Below are positions 1-5,185 of a stretch of DNA of 5,185 nucleotides, in pieces. The notes beneath the pieces are model-generated. The model saw only the letters and a program-made list of their open reading frames with translations. It ran no database searches and was not told the DNA's origin. How positions within the stretch are numbered: position 1 is the stretch's first letter; every line of letters begins with the position of its first letter. A program made the translations under genes and the position numbers. The stretch is taken from the NCBI GenBank assembly GCA_039029915.1, contig JBCCFD010000519.1, forward strand, positions 1-5,185. The letters are read 5' to 3'. Source of the DNA: QQUD01 sp039029915. Lineage in GTDB: Bacteria > Chloroflexota > Anaerolineae > Promineifilales > Promineifilaceae.

Positions 1-2
1 AT

Positions 3-512
3 CAGGTGGGTGAACTGGCCTTGATGGAGGCGTATGTGCCTTATCAAATTCGCCAAAAAACGGCCGTTTGGAATGAAACCAAAGCGTGGAAAGCATGGTT
101 ACAAAACATTTGCTACTGGGCGGGGCATCTTTCCGAACTGGGTGGTGAAGGTATTTTGCGGGCTGTTCGATTGAAGCTGGCAAAAAATGTACGCAATATT
201 TCTTCTAAATTGGGGGCGCGCACCATTGAGCTGGATATTGCCCATATCCCTGAAGAACATCGCGATGTAGCCGTTCAGCAAAGAACGGCCGTTTTAACTT
301 ACCATCCTCAAGCTTACGAAGGAACACTTACACTTTACCGCACCCGAAGTCAATCCCTGACCAAATTAACGGATCAAACGCTAGGCTGGACCCATTTAGT
401 CAATGGCAATGTTCAGGTCAAATTCGTCGAGGGGTGGCATCACAATATTCTTGAGCTGCCCTACGTTGAATCTCTGGCCAGTGAGCTTTCCGATCGATTA
501 GAAAAATGGTAA
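3..512 (+). CDS. Thioesterase domain, C-terminal part (NRPS/PKS type), 5'-truncated by window edge
   Basis: This is the 3' end of a gene whose reading frame is open to the left edge; the GTG at 6 is probably an internal valine, not a start. About 169 residues are visible. The last 65 or so match the end of type I thioesterase domains that release peptides or polyketides from NRPS/PKS megasynthases: a strand 'GTLTLYRTRSQ', then 'TLGWTHLV', then 'VQVKFVEGWHHNIL' and 'LPYVESLASELSDRL'. In that family a G-x-H near this point is the catalytic histidine; here it is the first His of 'GWHH' (codon 438-440). The segment 'IPEEHRDVAVQQ...YHPQAYEG' resembles the region before the last strands. The nucleophile serine (GxSxG) and the aspartate would lie upstream, outside the window. 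The protein could be the tail of a synthase or a separate type II thioesterase; its length cannot be told. It ends 123 bases before the transporter operon, with no evident functional link. Confidence 0.75.
   Translation, partial: QVGELALMEAYVPYQIRQKTAVWNETKAWKAWLQNICYWAGHLSELGGEGILRAVRLKLAKNVRNISSKLGARTIELDIAHIPEEHRDVAVQQRTAVLTYHPQAYEGTLTLYRTRSQSLTKLTDQTLGWTHLVNGNVQVKFVEGWHHNILELPYVESLASELSDRLEKW
60..67. repeat. Palindromic octamer ACGGCCGT, copy 1
   Basis: Exact copy, extended to AACGGCCGTT at 59-68. It lies inside the thioesterase gene, where it is read as K-T-A-V. Confidence 0.6.
285..292. repeat. Palindromic octamer ACGGCCGT, copy 2
   Basis: Exact copy, extended to AACGGCCGTT at 284-293. 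It lies in the thioesterase gene in the same reading frame as copy 1 (R-T-A-V). Confidence 0.6.
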
Positions 513-635
513 CGCCTATGTTGCTTGTTGCTCTAATGCCCATACACGCGTTATTTCCAATCGACTGATTCAAATGCAGATTCACCGAAAACTCTATTCG
601 GTTTACTGAAATTCACACAAAAAGGAAAAAGTTAA

Positions 636-1691
636 ATGAAAAAATTGACAGGATTGACCTTATTAGCGCTTATGATGATATTTTTCATCACTGCTTGTGG
701 GTCAGCCGAACCCGAAGTTGTTGAGGTCACACGCGTGGTGGTTGAAACGGAAGAAGTTGAAGTAACGCGCATTGTAGAAACCCAAATTGTTCGCGTTGCC
801 TTTCCCTCCTCAATTGACATCGATGATGTTGTCGCCCTACTGGCCTTTGAAAAAATGCAGGATGAAGGGTTTGCTGTAGCGCCAACCTTTTATGCCCAAG
901 GGGAATTAGCCGCCGCTGCAGTTGCAAGCGGACAAGCTGATTTTGGCATGGGGTCTTCAACCGTTTGGCTTTCTGCTATTTTGGCAGGTGCTGAAATCAA
1001 AGGCGTTATGGAACAAGCTGCGAATGGCTGGTCCGTGATGGGTCTTGAATCGATTGAAAGCTGTGAAGATATTGGCGGCATGCGCACGGCTATCCATAGT
1101 GAAGGTTCTGTTAGCACCGCAATGCTTCGGGCCTATATTGGTGAAAACTGCCCCGGCACCGAGCCAAACTATCTCGTGATTCCCGGTTCAGAAAACCGAG
1201 CTGCCGCTCTGATGGCGGGTGAGATTGATGTCACGCCTGCGGAACTGATCGACTCAATTCGCGTTCAAGCATTGCAGCCGGGTGAATTCCACCGAATTGC
1301 CAACTTCGCCACGGATTTATCTGGTTTGCGGACAAGCGGTTACTGGGTGAGCCAAGAGTTTGCTCAATCAAACCCTGAAGCGATGCATACGTTTATTCGC
1401 AACGTACTCGAAGTGCATCGTCAAGTAAATGAAGACCCAGAATGGTTTATTGAGCAAGTGCCTCGTTTCCTTGAGCTGGAAGATGAAGACATCGCGCTAC
1501 TGCCTGAGATTGTCGATGCATTACTTGCGATCGATAGCTATCCCGTAAATGGTGGGCTATCATTAGAAAGCGGTCAATTTACCATTGACTTCTTTACCGA
1601 TGCTGGCCGTTTGGACGCTGGTCTAACAGCGGAACAAGCGTATGATCTATCTTATTTAGATGCTGTTCTGGCTGAAATCGGTGAACAATAA
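636..1691 (+). CDS. ABC importer substrate-binding lipoprotein (NrtA/SsuA/TauA-like, NMT1-type)
   Basis: A 351-residue extracytoplasmic binding protein expected to capture a small solute and hand it to the permeases encoded downstream. Residues 1-20 are a lipoprotein signal peptide (MKK, then a hydrophobic core) ending in lipobox ITA-C, with Cys21 the predicted lipidated residue. Residues 24-52 are a Val/Glu/Thr/Arg-rich linker with repeated 'EVTRVV/EVTRIV' units, typical in my knowledge of Chloroflexota lipoproteins. The binding fold starts around 'RVAFPSSIDIDD' (53-63). Family-like features are 'SGQADFGMGSS' (98-108), the 'IHSEGSVSTAMLRAYI' loop-helix (153-168) and 'AALMAGEIDVTPAEL' (190-204). 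Cys143 and Cys172 are the only cysteines after Cys21 and could form a disulfide. The ATG start is supported by an AAGGAA ribosome site at 622-627. It is the first gene of the operon. It is shorter than cyanobacterial NrtA, and I see no residue pattern fixing the ligand (nitrate, sulfonate, taurine, pyrimidine and others stay possible). Confidence 0.88.
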   Translation: MKKLTGLTLLALMMIFFITACGSAEPEVVEVTRVVVETEEVEVTRIVETQIVRVAFPSSIDIDDVVALLAFEKMQDEGFAVAPTFYAQGELAAAAVASGQADFGMGSSTVWLSAILAGAEIKGVMEQAANGWSVMGLESIESCEDIGGMRTAIHSEGSVSTAMLRAYIGENCPGTEPNYLVIPGSENRAAALMAGEIDVTPAELIDSIRVQALQPGEFHRIANFATDLSGLRTSGYWVSQEFAQSNPEAMHTFIRNVLEVHRQVNEDPEWFIEQVPRFLELEDEDIALLPEIVDALLAIDSYPVNGGLSLESGQFTIDFFTDAGRLDAGLTAEQAYDLSYLDAVLAEIGEQ

Positions 1692-1696
1692 ATTTG

Positions 1697-1757
1697 AGTA
1701 ATTAGTAAAAAGTGATATGTAGCTAGAAAAGTGATAAGTGAAAAGTAATCAGTATGG
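1697..1757. repeat. Degenerate 7-bp tandem repeat (consensus about AGTRAWA)
   Basis: Starting five bases after the binding-protein stop, the sequence falls into heptamers: AGTAATT (1697), AGTAAAA (1704), AGTGATA (1711), TGTAGCT (1718), a shortened AGAAA (1725), AGTGATA (1730), AGTGAAA (1737), AGTAATC (1744) and AGTATGG (1751). The unit AGTGATA occurs exactly twice. The array fills most of the gap between the binding-protein and permease genes and covers the most upstream possible permease start (GTG 1738). It resembles the short tandemly repeated (STRR-like) intergenic elements of cyanobacteria and other large-genome bacteria; whether it is dispersed in this genome cannot be seen here. Confidence 0.65.
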
Positions 1758-1775
1758 CTACTTTTCGCTTATCAT
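1731..1775 (+). promoter_or_regulatory. Long inverted repeat / intercistronic mRNA hairpin
   Basis: Bases 1733-1747 (GATAAGTGAAAAGTA) pair with 1759-1773 (TACTTTTCGCTTATC): 14 Watson-Crick pairs and one U-G wobble, with an 11-base loop at 1748-1758. A further U-A and G-U pair extend the stem to 1731/1775. No T-run follows, so it is not a classical terminator. Lying between the first two cistrons of an importer operon, it could protect the binding-protein mRNA end and lower permease expression, a common arrangement; that role is inferred. The stem would also bury the GTG at 1738 and most of the ATG at 1774. Confidence 0.6.
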
Positions 1776-1803
1776 GAGTCACCACCAACATGTAGTTATC
1801 CAA

Positions 1804-2607
1804 ATGGGTTTACAAACATCAACAAAAACAAGGTTTACGCCAGCCCAAGAAGATCGTTTTTGGCGATGGGGCATGCAGGTTGCTTTCTTTGTCGTGCTGT
1901 TTGGCGTGTGGGAATGGTTCGGCCGTACCCGCGGCGGGTTGCTTTTTGCCCCATTTAGCGAAACTTTCGTGGCATGGATAGCGCTTGTCTCTCAGCCTGA
2001 AATTTATGAAGCGCTGTGGTTAAGTAACCAAGCGATGCTCCTTGGTTTTGCACTTGCTGTCTTTTTGGGCATTCCGATAGGCCTGTTGATTGGCCGTCTG
2101 GAAAAATTGGAGAAATTTTTAGATATCTATCTCAATATTCTCCTTGTGACACCGATGTCGGCCTTGATACCGATTATAATTGTGGCGTTGGGGATTGATT
2201 TGTCATCCCGCGTGCTAGTTGTTTTTCTTTTTTCATTCCCCATTATTACGGTAAACACCCGCACGGGACTCAAAAACCTTGATCCGTCCCTAATTGAGAT
2301 GGCCCGCTCATTTGGAGCCACAGAGCTGCAGCTGTGGCGGCGCATCCTTTTGCCCGGGGCGACACCCGCAATGATGGCGGGCATTCGTTTAGGACTTGGG
2401 CGCGCACTTTCAGGCATGATTGTTGTTGAGCTTTTGCTTGTGGCGGTTGGCGTCGGGGCAATGATTCTCAATTCGATGGGCTTTTTCAAACCAGAAATTA
2501 CCTATTCGGTCATTATTGTCATTATTATTGAGGTGATGGTGGTTATGGGTATTGCTAAACGAATTGAAGAACGGCTCGTTTCATGGCGACCAAGAGGGGA
2601 ACGATGA
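1804..2607 (+). CDS. ABC importer permease subunit 1 (SsuC/TauC/NrtB-like)
   Basis: A 267-residue inner-membrane permease of the binding-protein-dependent transport family. Hydrophobic segments lie near residues 23-40, 76-97, 110-130, 136-152, 201-222 and 233-251. The cytoplasmic EAA loop, which docks on the ATPase, is clear: 'EMARSFGATELQLWRRILLP' (165-184) followed by 'MAGIRLGLGRALSGM'. I chose ATG 1804. The frame is also open to ATG 1774 and GTG 1738 (in-frame TAA at 1735-1737), but those codons lie in the heptamer repeat/hairpin and would add a non-conserved-looking 22-residue extension. None of the three starts has a good Shine-Dalgarno site. The stop overlaps the ATPase start (ATGA, 2604-2607). 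The protein is clearly related to permease 2 at 3397-4227, especially in the EAA region, but distinct from it, which points to a heterodimeric channel. Confidence 0.88.
   Translation: MGLQTSTKTRFTPAQEDRFWRWGMQVAFFVVLFGVWEWFGRTRGGLLFAPFSETFVAWIALVSQPEIYEALWLSNQAMLLGFALAVFLGIPIGLLIGRLEKLEKFLDIYLNILLVTPMSALIPIIIVALGIDLSSRVLVVFLFSFPIITVNTRTGLKNLDPSLIEMARSFGATELQLWRRILLPGATPAMMAGIRLGLGRALSGMIVVELLLVAVGVGAMILNSMGFFKPEITYSVIIVIIIEVMVVMGIAKRIEERLVSWRPRGER
2594..2606 (+). promoter_or_regulatory. Ribosome binding site fixing the ATPase start
   Basis: GAGGGGA at 2594-2600 stands a few bases before ATG 2604-2606, with the GAGG core 6 bases away. The alternative in-frame ATG at 2583 lacks such a site and would add the unusual residues MATKRGT, so the ATG overlapping the permease stop is preferred. 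Confidence 0.7.
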
Positions 2608-3377
2608 TAGAAATCAAAGATTGCTCAAAGGTATATGGTAGCCTAGATGGTCATCAGGAGGTTAAAGCGCTTGATGATGTCAATTTGACCGTGCAGGATA
2701 AAGAGTTTATTGCGCTTCTTGGTCCCAGCGGCTGCGGTAAAACCACTTTGCTGAAAATTGTGGCTGGGCTTATCCAATGGAATACGGGTTCGGTTAAGGT
2801 GGGTGGAAAAGATGTCGTTGGTCCTGGCCCTGACCGAGCGGTTGTTTTTCAGAACTTTGCCCTCATGCCCTGGGCCGACATTAAAACGAACGTGGCCTTT
2901 GGTCTTGAGCTACAGGGTATGGGAAAAGAGGAGCGAGAATCTAAGGCGATTCAGCTGATTGATGCGGTCGGGCTGGCTGGCTTTGCGGATCATTATCCAA
3001 GACATCTTTCTGGGGGAATGCAGCAACGGGTGGGGCTGGCTCGGGCACTGGCTGTTAATCCGCAAACATTACTCATGGATGAGCCTTTTGGTGCTTTAGA
3101 TGCCCAAACTCGTCGCTTGATGCAAGAAGATCTGCTTCGCTTACACCAGCAGGAGCCTAAAACGGTAATTTTTGTAACCCACGCCATTGAAGAGGCGATT
3201 CGGTTAGCCGATCGCATTGTTTTGATGAGTGCCCGCCCGGGGCGCGTTCAAGAGATTATTGATGTGCCGTTTGGACGTCCTCGCTCGGAGCAAGTGGATA
3301 AAGAGCCTGCTTTTGGTGAACTTAATGATTACCTGTGGGATAAGTTAAAGATGATGCAGGTTCTCACCACATCATAG
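2604..3377 (+). CDS. ABC importer ATPase (SsuB/TauB/NrtD-like)
   Basis: A 257-residue cytoplasmic ATP-binding subunit that powers solute import. All the diagnostic motifs are intact and in order: Walker A GPSGCGKTT (40-48), Q-loop 'VFQNFALMPW' with Gln83, signature LSGGMQQR (135-142), Walker B 'TLLMDEPFGALD' with catalytic Glu160, and the H-loop 'VTHAIEEA' with His193. The LMPW after the Q-loop and the length near 260 are typical of the nitrate/sulfonate/taurine ATPase subfamily. There is no fused binding domain of the NrtC type. The ATG at 2604 overlaps the TGA of permease 1, suggesting translational coupling. An alternative ATG at 2583 would add 7 residues. A single ATPase gene serves two permease genes, so it most likely acts as a homodimer under the permease heterodimer. 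Confidence 0.93.
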   Translation: MIEIKDCSKVYGSLDGHQEVKALDDVNLTVQDKEFIALLGPSGCGKTTLLKIVAGLIQWNTGSVKVGGKDVVGPGPDRAVVFQNFALMPWADIKTNVAFGLELQGMGKEERESKAIQLIDAVGLAGFADHYPRHLSGGMQQRVGLARALAVNPQTLLMDEPFGALDAQTRRLMQEDLLRLHQQEPKTVIFVTHAIEEAIRLADRIVLMSARPGRVQEIIDVPFGRPRSEQVDKEPAFGELNDYLWDKLKMMQVLTTS

Positions 3378-3396
3378 ATAGCGAGTTGATGAGACA

Positions 3397-4227
3397 ATGA
3401 CTTCTTCTTTAAACCAGCTGACTGATAAAAAGTCGGAAGCGCAGACTCAAAAGTCCCGCTTGACCGGGCAACGATTGGATAAGTGGTGGCCTAGCCTGGC
3501 CTCCATCGTTGTTGGTGTTGTGGCTTGGGAATTGTTAGGCCGCACGCTAAATTTCCCATTTTTTCCACCCTTATCTGACATCGTGGTGGCGTGGCTGGAA
3601 ATTTATCAAACGGGGGAGCTGATACCAGAGCTGCTGGGGAGCTTACGGTCCCTTGTTATTGGGTATGCTTTGGCGGTTGTGCTGGGGATCGGGCTAGGCA
3701 TGCTGATGGGGCGGTTTAGGCTCGTAGAATATTTTTTTAATCCTTTTATCGATATCAATGTGTCTACGCCAACCTTGATTTATGTGCCGATTTTGTTTGC
3801 AATTTTTGGTGTTGGGGACGCCACTCGTTACACCATCGTGTTTATGTATGCCTTTTTCATCATCGTTGTTAATACGGTAACGGGCATTCACGGTGTTGAT
3901 CCAACGCTGGTTGAAATGGCTCGATCCTTTGGGGCGTCTGAAGGGCAGCTGTTTAGAAAAATCATGCTGCCAGATGCCCTGCCGATGATCATGGCAGGGT
4001 TACGTATTGGCATGAGTCGCGCCGTGAAGGGAATGATTAACGGTGAGCTATTTATTGCTCTGGTGGGGCTAGGGGCCAGATTACGATTTTACAGCGGTGC
4101 GTTTAATATTGAGAAGGTTTTAGCAATATTATTGACGATTATTGTGGTGGCCTCGATCACGACGGCGATGGTTCAGTGGCTTGATCGTCGTGTAACTGGC
4201 TGGGCTGAAACGGTGCAGAATCGTTAA
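3397..4227 (+). CDS. ABC importer permease subunit 2 (SsuC/TauC/NrtB-like)
   Basis: A 276-residue inner-membrane permease, last gene of the importer operon, 19 bases after the ATPase stop. A hydrophilic N-terminus rich in Lys, Gln and Ser (1-30) precedes hydrophobic segments near 33-48, 84-105, 124-138, 145-162, 212-226 and 240-258. The EAA loop is 'EMARSFGASEGQLFRKIMLP' (173-192), followed by 'MAGLRIGMSRAVKGMINGEL', closely matching permease 1. The ATG at 3397 follows a GATGAG purine stretch (about 3388-3393) that can serve as a weak ribosome site. The two permeases share the fold and EAA loop but differ through most of their length, so they look like an old duplication that now forms a heterodimer. 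Substrate is unknown. The TAA stop is followed by a possible hairpin terminator. Confidence 0.9.
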   Translation: MTSSLNQLTDKKSEAQTQKSRLTGQRLDKWWPSLASIVVGVVAWELLGRTLNFPFFPPLSDIVVAWLEIYQTGELIPELLGSLRSLVIGYALAVVLGIGLGMLMGRFRLVEYFFNPFIDINVSTPTLIYVPILFAIFGVGDATRYTIVFMYAFFIIVVNTVTGIHGVDPTLVEMARSFGASEGQLFRKIMLPDALPMIMAGLRIGMSRAVKGMINGELFIALVGLGARLRFYSGAFNIEKVLAILLTIIVVASITTAMVQWLDRRVTGWAETVQNR

Positions 4228-4274
4228 ATAAACCGCTTTAGGGCGCTTCCCCTCAAAAAACTACGGTTTTATTT
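4226..4274 (+). terminator. Possible terminator of the importer operon (imperfect)
   Basis: AAACCG at 4230-4235 pairs with CGGTTT at 4264-4269. The arm continues through one bulged T (4270) as 4226-4229 with 4271-4274. A small inner hairpin, AGGG (4240-4243) with CCCT (4250-4253), sits in the loop. The position just after the last operon stop fits a terminator. The loop is large and the T-rich stretch is part of the stem, not behind it, so this is only a candidate. Confidence 0.35.
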
Positions 4275-4359
4275 GGATTTCTAGATTGATTGACTGGCGT
4301 TGTGCGTTTGCTACGTCTGATGTCCCGATTGTTTCAGCTTGTTTGGTTAACATCATCGA

Positions 4360-4388
4360 TTAATTCTGAAAGTTGGGTGACCTACAAT
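4360..4388 (+). promoter_or_regulatory. Weak promoter candidate for the channel/DUF1330 pair
   Basis: TACAAT at 4383-4388 differs from TATAAT at one base and has TTAATT at 4360-4365, 17 bases upstream, as a poor -35. An alternative is TAAAAT at 4410-4415. The 226-base gap and probable terminator upstream make a separate promoter here likely, but its exact site is uncertain. Confidence 0.3.
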
Positions 4389-4396
4389 TTGTAAAT

Positions 4397-4404
4397 ACGG
4401 CCGT
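4397..4404. repeat. Palindromic octamer ACGGCCGT, copy 3
   Basis: Exact copy in the non-coding gap about 50 bases before the channel gene, next to the promoter candidates. It could act as an operator, but copies inside genes argue for a general genomic motif. Confidence 0.55.
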
Positions 4405-4453
4405 TATGCTAAAATCACGCTATTCAATTTTGTCATACCAAATGGAGTAAACT

Positions 4454-4816
4454 TTGCCTGCCCTCGGTTTTATTGCCATTCTTCGATTTTTAATTCACAT
4501 CGTTTCGCTCTTGTGGCGTAAAGAAGCCGTGCGGGGTTTGCTACTGGTGGCGTTGATTACTATTTTTTCAGGAACATGGTTTTTTTATCGATTTGAACCA
4601 ACCATTACTACTTGGATTGACGCCTACTATTTCACGGTGATTACGCTCACAACGATTGGCTATGGTGATATGAGTCCAACAATTCCATTAACAAAATTGT
4701 TCACGACCTTCTATGTCTTTGTCGGATTAGGGATTATTGCTGGATTAATTGGGTTAATGGGAGAAGCTGTCATTGAAGATGCAAATCAAAGAGCGCAGGA
4801 AAGAGGAAAGAAATGA
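4454..4816 (+). CDS. Small two-pore-helix potassium channel-like protein (Ion_trans_2 type)
   Basis: A 120-residue membrane protein with the layout of a minimal K+ channel subunit, expected to form a tetrameric pore in the cytoplasmic membrane. An N-terminal hydrophobic helix (5-20, 'FIAILRFLIHIVSLL') precedes a charged 'WRKEAVR'. Then come the outer helix (about 27-45), a pore helix (53-64), the selectivity filter TTIGYGD (66-72), and the inner helix (82-103) with small flexible residues (GLGIIAG). The C-terminus is a short charged tail. No RCK/TrkA-N ligand-binding domain follows, and the downstream gene is not one either. The start is TTG 4454, supported by TGGAG at 4443-4447 with 6-base spacing; no ATG occurs in frame before the filter. 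The stop overlaps the next gene by ATGA. Ion selectivity is inferred from the filter only. Confidence 0.87.
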   Translation: MPALGFIAILRFLIHIVSLLWRKEAVRGLLLVALITIFSGTWFFYRFEPTITTWIDAYYFTVITLTTIGYGDMSPTIPLTKLFTTFYVFVGLGIIAGLIGLMGEAVIEDANQRAQERGKK

Positions 4817-5185
4817 ATCTGACGAATCAAGTGGTGCCAACCCGAGCACAATTTAGCCAATTAATGAAAGAGTATCCGGCAGATGAGCCGGTGGTGATGA
4901 TTAACCTGCTGAAGTTTAAGGCAAAATCTGACACTGGTGATGAAACGGGGGCTGAAGCGTATGCGAGATACGGCCGTAACGTGCAGCCGCTGCTCGAAGC
5001 GGTTGGTGGGCGTTTACTTTGGTCAGGTCGGGTGAATATGACCGTCATTGGTGATGAAGATGACCACCCCGATATGGTGCTGATTGTGGAGTATCCATCC
5101 ATTGCTAATTTTGCCGAGATGTCCACATCCGACGCCTATCGAGCCGTGGCCCACGATCGCGAGCTGTCGCTGACGTATGGTGGTC
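4813..5185 (+). CDS. DUF1330-family protein, 3'-truncated by window edge
   Basis: The frame from ATG 4813 is open to the end of the window (124 residues seen, no stop). The start overlaps the channel gene's TGA (ATGA, 4813-4816) and has GAGGA at 4803-4807, 5 bases upstream. The protein matches the DUF1330 pattern, a ferredoxin-like alpha/beta-barrel domain. 'VVMINLLKFKAK' (27-38) is the first strand, 'AYARYGRNVQPLLEAVGGRLLWSG' spans 49-72 (helix and second strand), 'MTVIGDED' lies at 76-83, and 'DMVLIVEYPSIANFAEMSTSDAYRAVAHDR' at 87-116 gives the last strand, the helix and the conserved Y/R positions. Family members are usually little longer than this, so probably only a short tail is missing. 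The biochemical role of the family is not established. Coupling to a channel gene is unusual to me and its meaning is unknown. Confidence 0.8.
   Translation, partial: MNLTNQVVPTRAQFSQLMKEYPADEPVVMINLLKFKAKSDTGDETGAEAYARYGRNVQPLLEAVGGRLLWSGRVNMTVIGDEDDHPDMVLIVEYPSIANFAEMSTSDAYRAVAHDRELSLTYGG
4970..4977. repeat. Palindromic octamer ACGGCCGT, copy 4
   Basis: Exact copy inside the DUF1330 gene, read in a different frame (Y-G-R-N) from the copies in the thioesterase gene, so the DNA word and not the peptide is what repeats. Confidence 0.6.

Noticed and set aside
584..602. Small hairpin ACCGAA/TTCGGT with 7-base loop before the binding-protein gene, as terminator or regulator
   Set aside because: The stem is only 6 bp and no T-run follows; such hairpins occur often by chance.
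513..635. Riboswitch or promoter upstream of the importer operon
   Set aside because: No conserved FMN, TPP, cobalamin or SAM riboswitch core is recognisable, and the best -35/-10 pairing (TTGCTT at 521 with TACACG at 543) is too weak to call.
2127..2489. Reverse-strand open frame of 120 codons inside permease 1
   Set aside because: It lies antisense to a well-supported permease with a clear EAA loop, and the translated product is Arg/Ser/Thr-rich without recognisable domains.
4228..4453. Small gene in the gap between permease 2 and the channel
   Set aside because: No convincing start with ribosome site and open frame was seen; only terminator, promoter and octamer candidates are present.
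4827..5126. Reverse-strand open frame of 99 codons
   Set aside because: It is the shadow of the forward DUF1330 gene, which shows family motifs, a ribosome site and a coupled start; the reverse product is low-complexity Ser/Thr-rich.
1..5185. CRISPR array, tRNA/rRNA, insertion sequence or defence system
   Set aside because: No regularly spaced identical repeats, no tRNA-like or rRNA-like stretches, and no transposase, nuclease or toxin-antitoxin motifs were found in the frames read.

Overview
The window looks like a chromosomal segment of a Gram-negative-style or monoderm bacterium with moderate GC. The best lineage clue is the substrate-binding lipoprotein: just after its lipobox cysteine it has a repetitive linker built on 'EVTRVV / EVTRIV'. 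From general knowledge, that linker is very common in solute-binding lipoproteins of Chloroflexota (Anaerolineae/Caldilineae-like bacteria). This is an inference from one protein, not a proof. All genes read on the + strand.

Layout: (1) Bases 3-512 are the 3' end of a gene that enters from the left. Its product is the C-terminal half of a thioesterase domain of the NRPS/PKS type, so a peptide or polyketide synthase (or a stand-alone thioesterase) probably lies upstream. (2) Bases 636-4227 are a compact ABC importer operon of the nitrate/sulfonate/taurine (NrtABCD/SsuABC/TauABC) superfamily. The gene order is lipoprotein binding protein, permease 1, ATPase, permease 2. The two permeases are different proteins, so the membrane part is probably a heterodimer, with one ATPase gene supplying both nucleotide-binding subunits. 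The substrate cannot be read from the sequence. (3) Bases 4228-4453 are non-coding and hold a possible terminator, a weak promoter candidate and a palindromic octamer. (4) Bases 4454-4816 encode a 120-residue potassium-channel-like protein with a TTIGYGD selectivity filter. It overlaps by ATGA with (5) a DUF1330-family gene that starts at 4813 and runs off the right edge.

How the genes work together: the binding protein is expected to sit on the outer face of the cytoplasmic membrane and deliver a small solute to the permease pair, with import powered by the ATPase. Between the binding-protein gene and permease 1 lies a degenerate 7-bp tandem repeat ending in a long inverted repeat. It would form a strong mRNA hairpin between the first two cistrons and makes the permease 1 start uncertain. 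The channel and the DUF1330 protein appear translationally coupled.

I do not see a convincing previously undescribed system. The most interesting signals are not genes: four exact copies of the palindrome ACGGCCGT (about 0.08 expected by chance), which look like a HIP1-type genome-wide motif, and the heptamer-repeat/hairpin element inside the importer operon.
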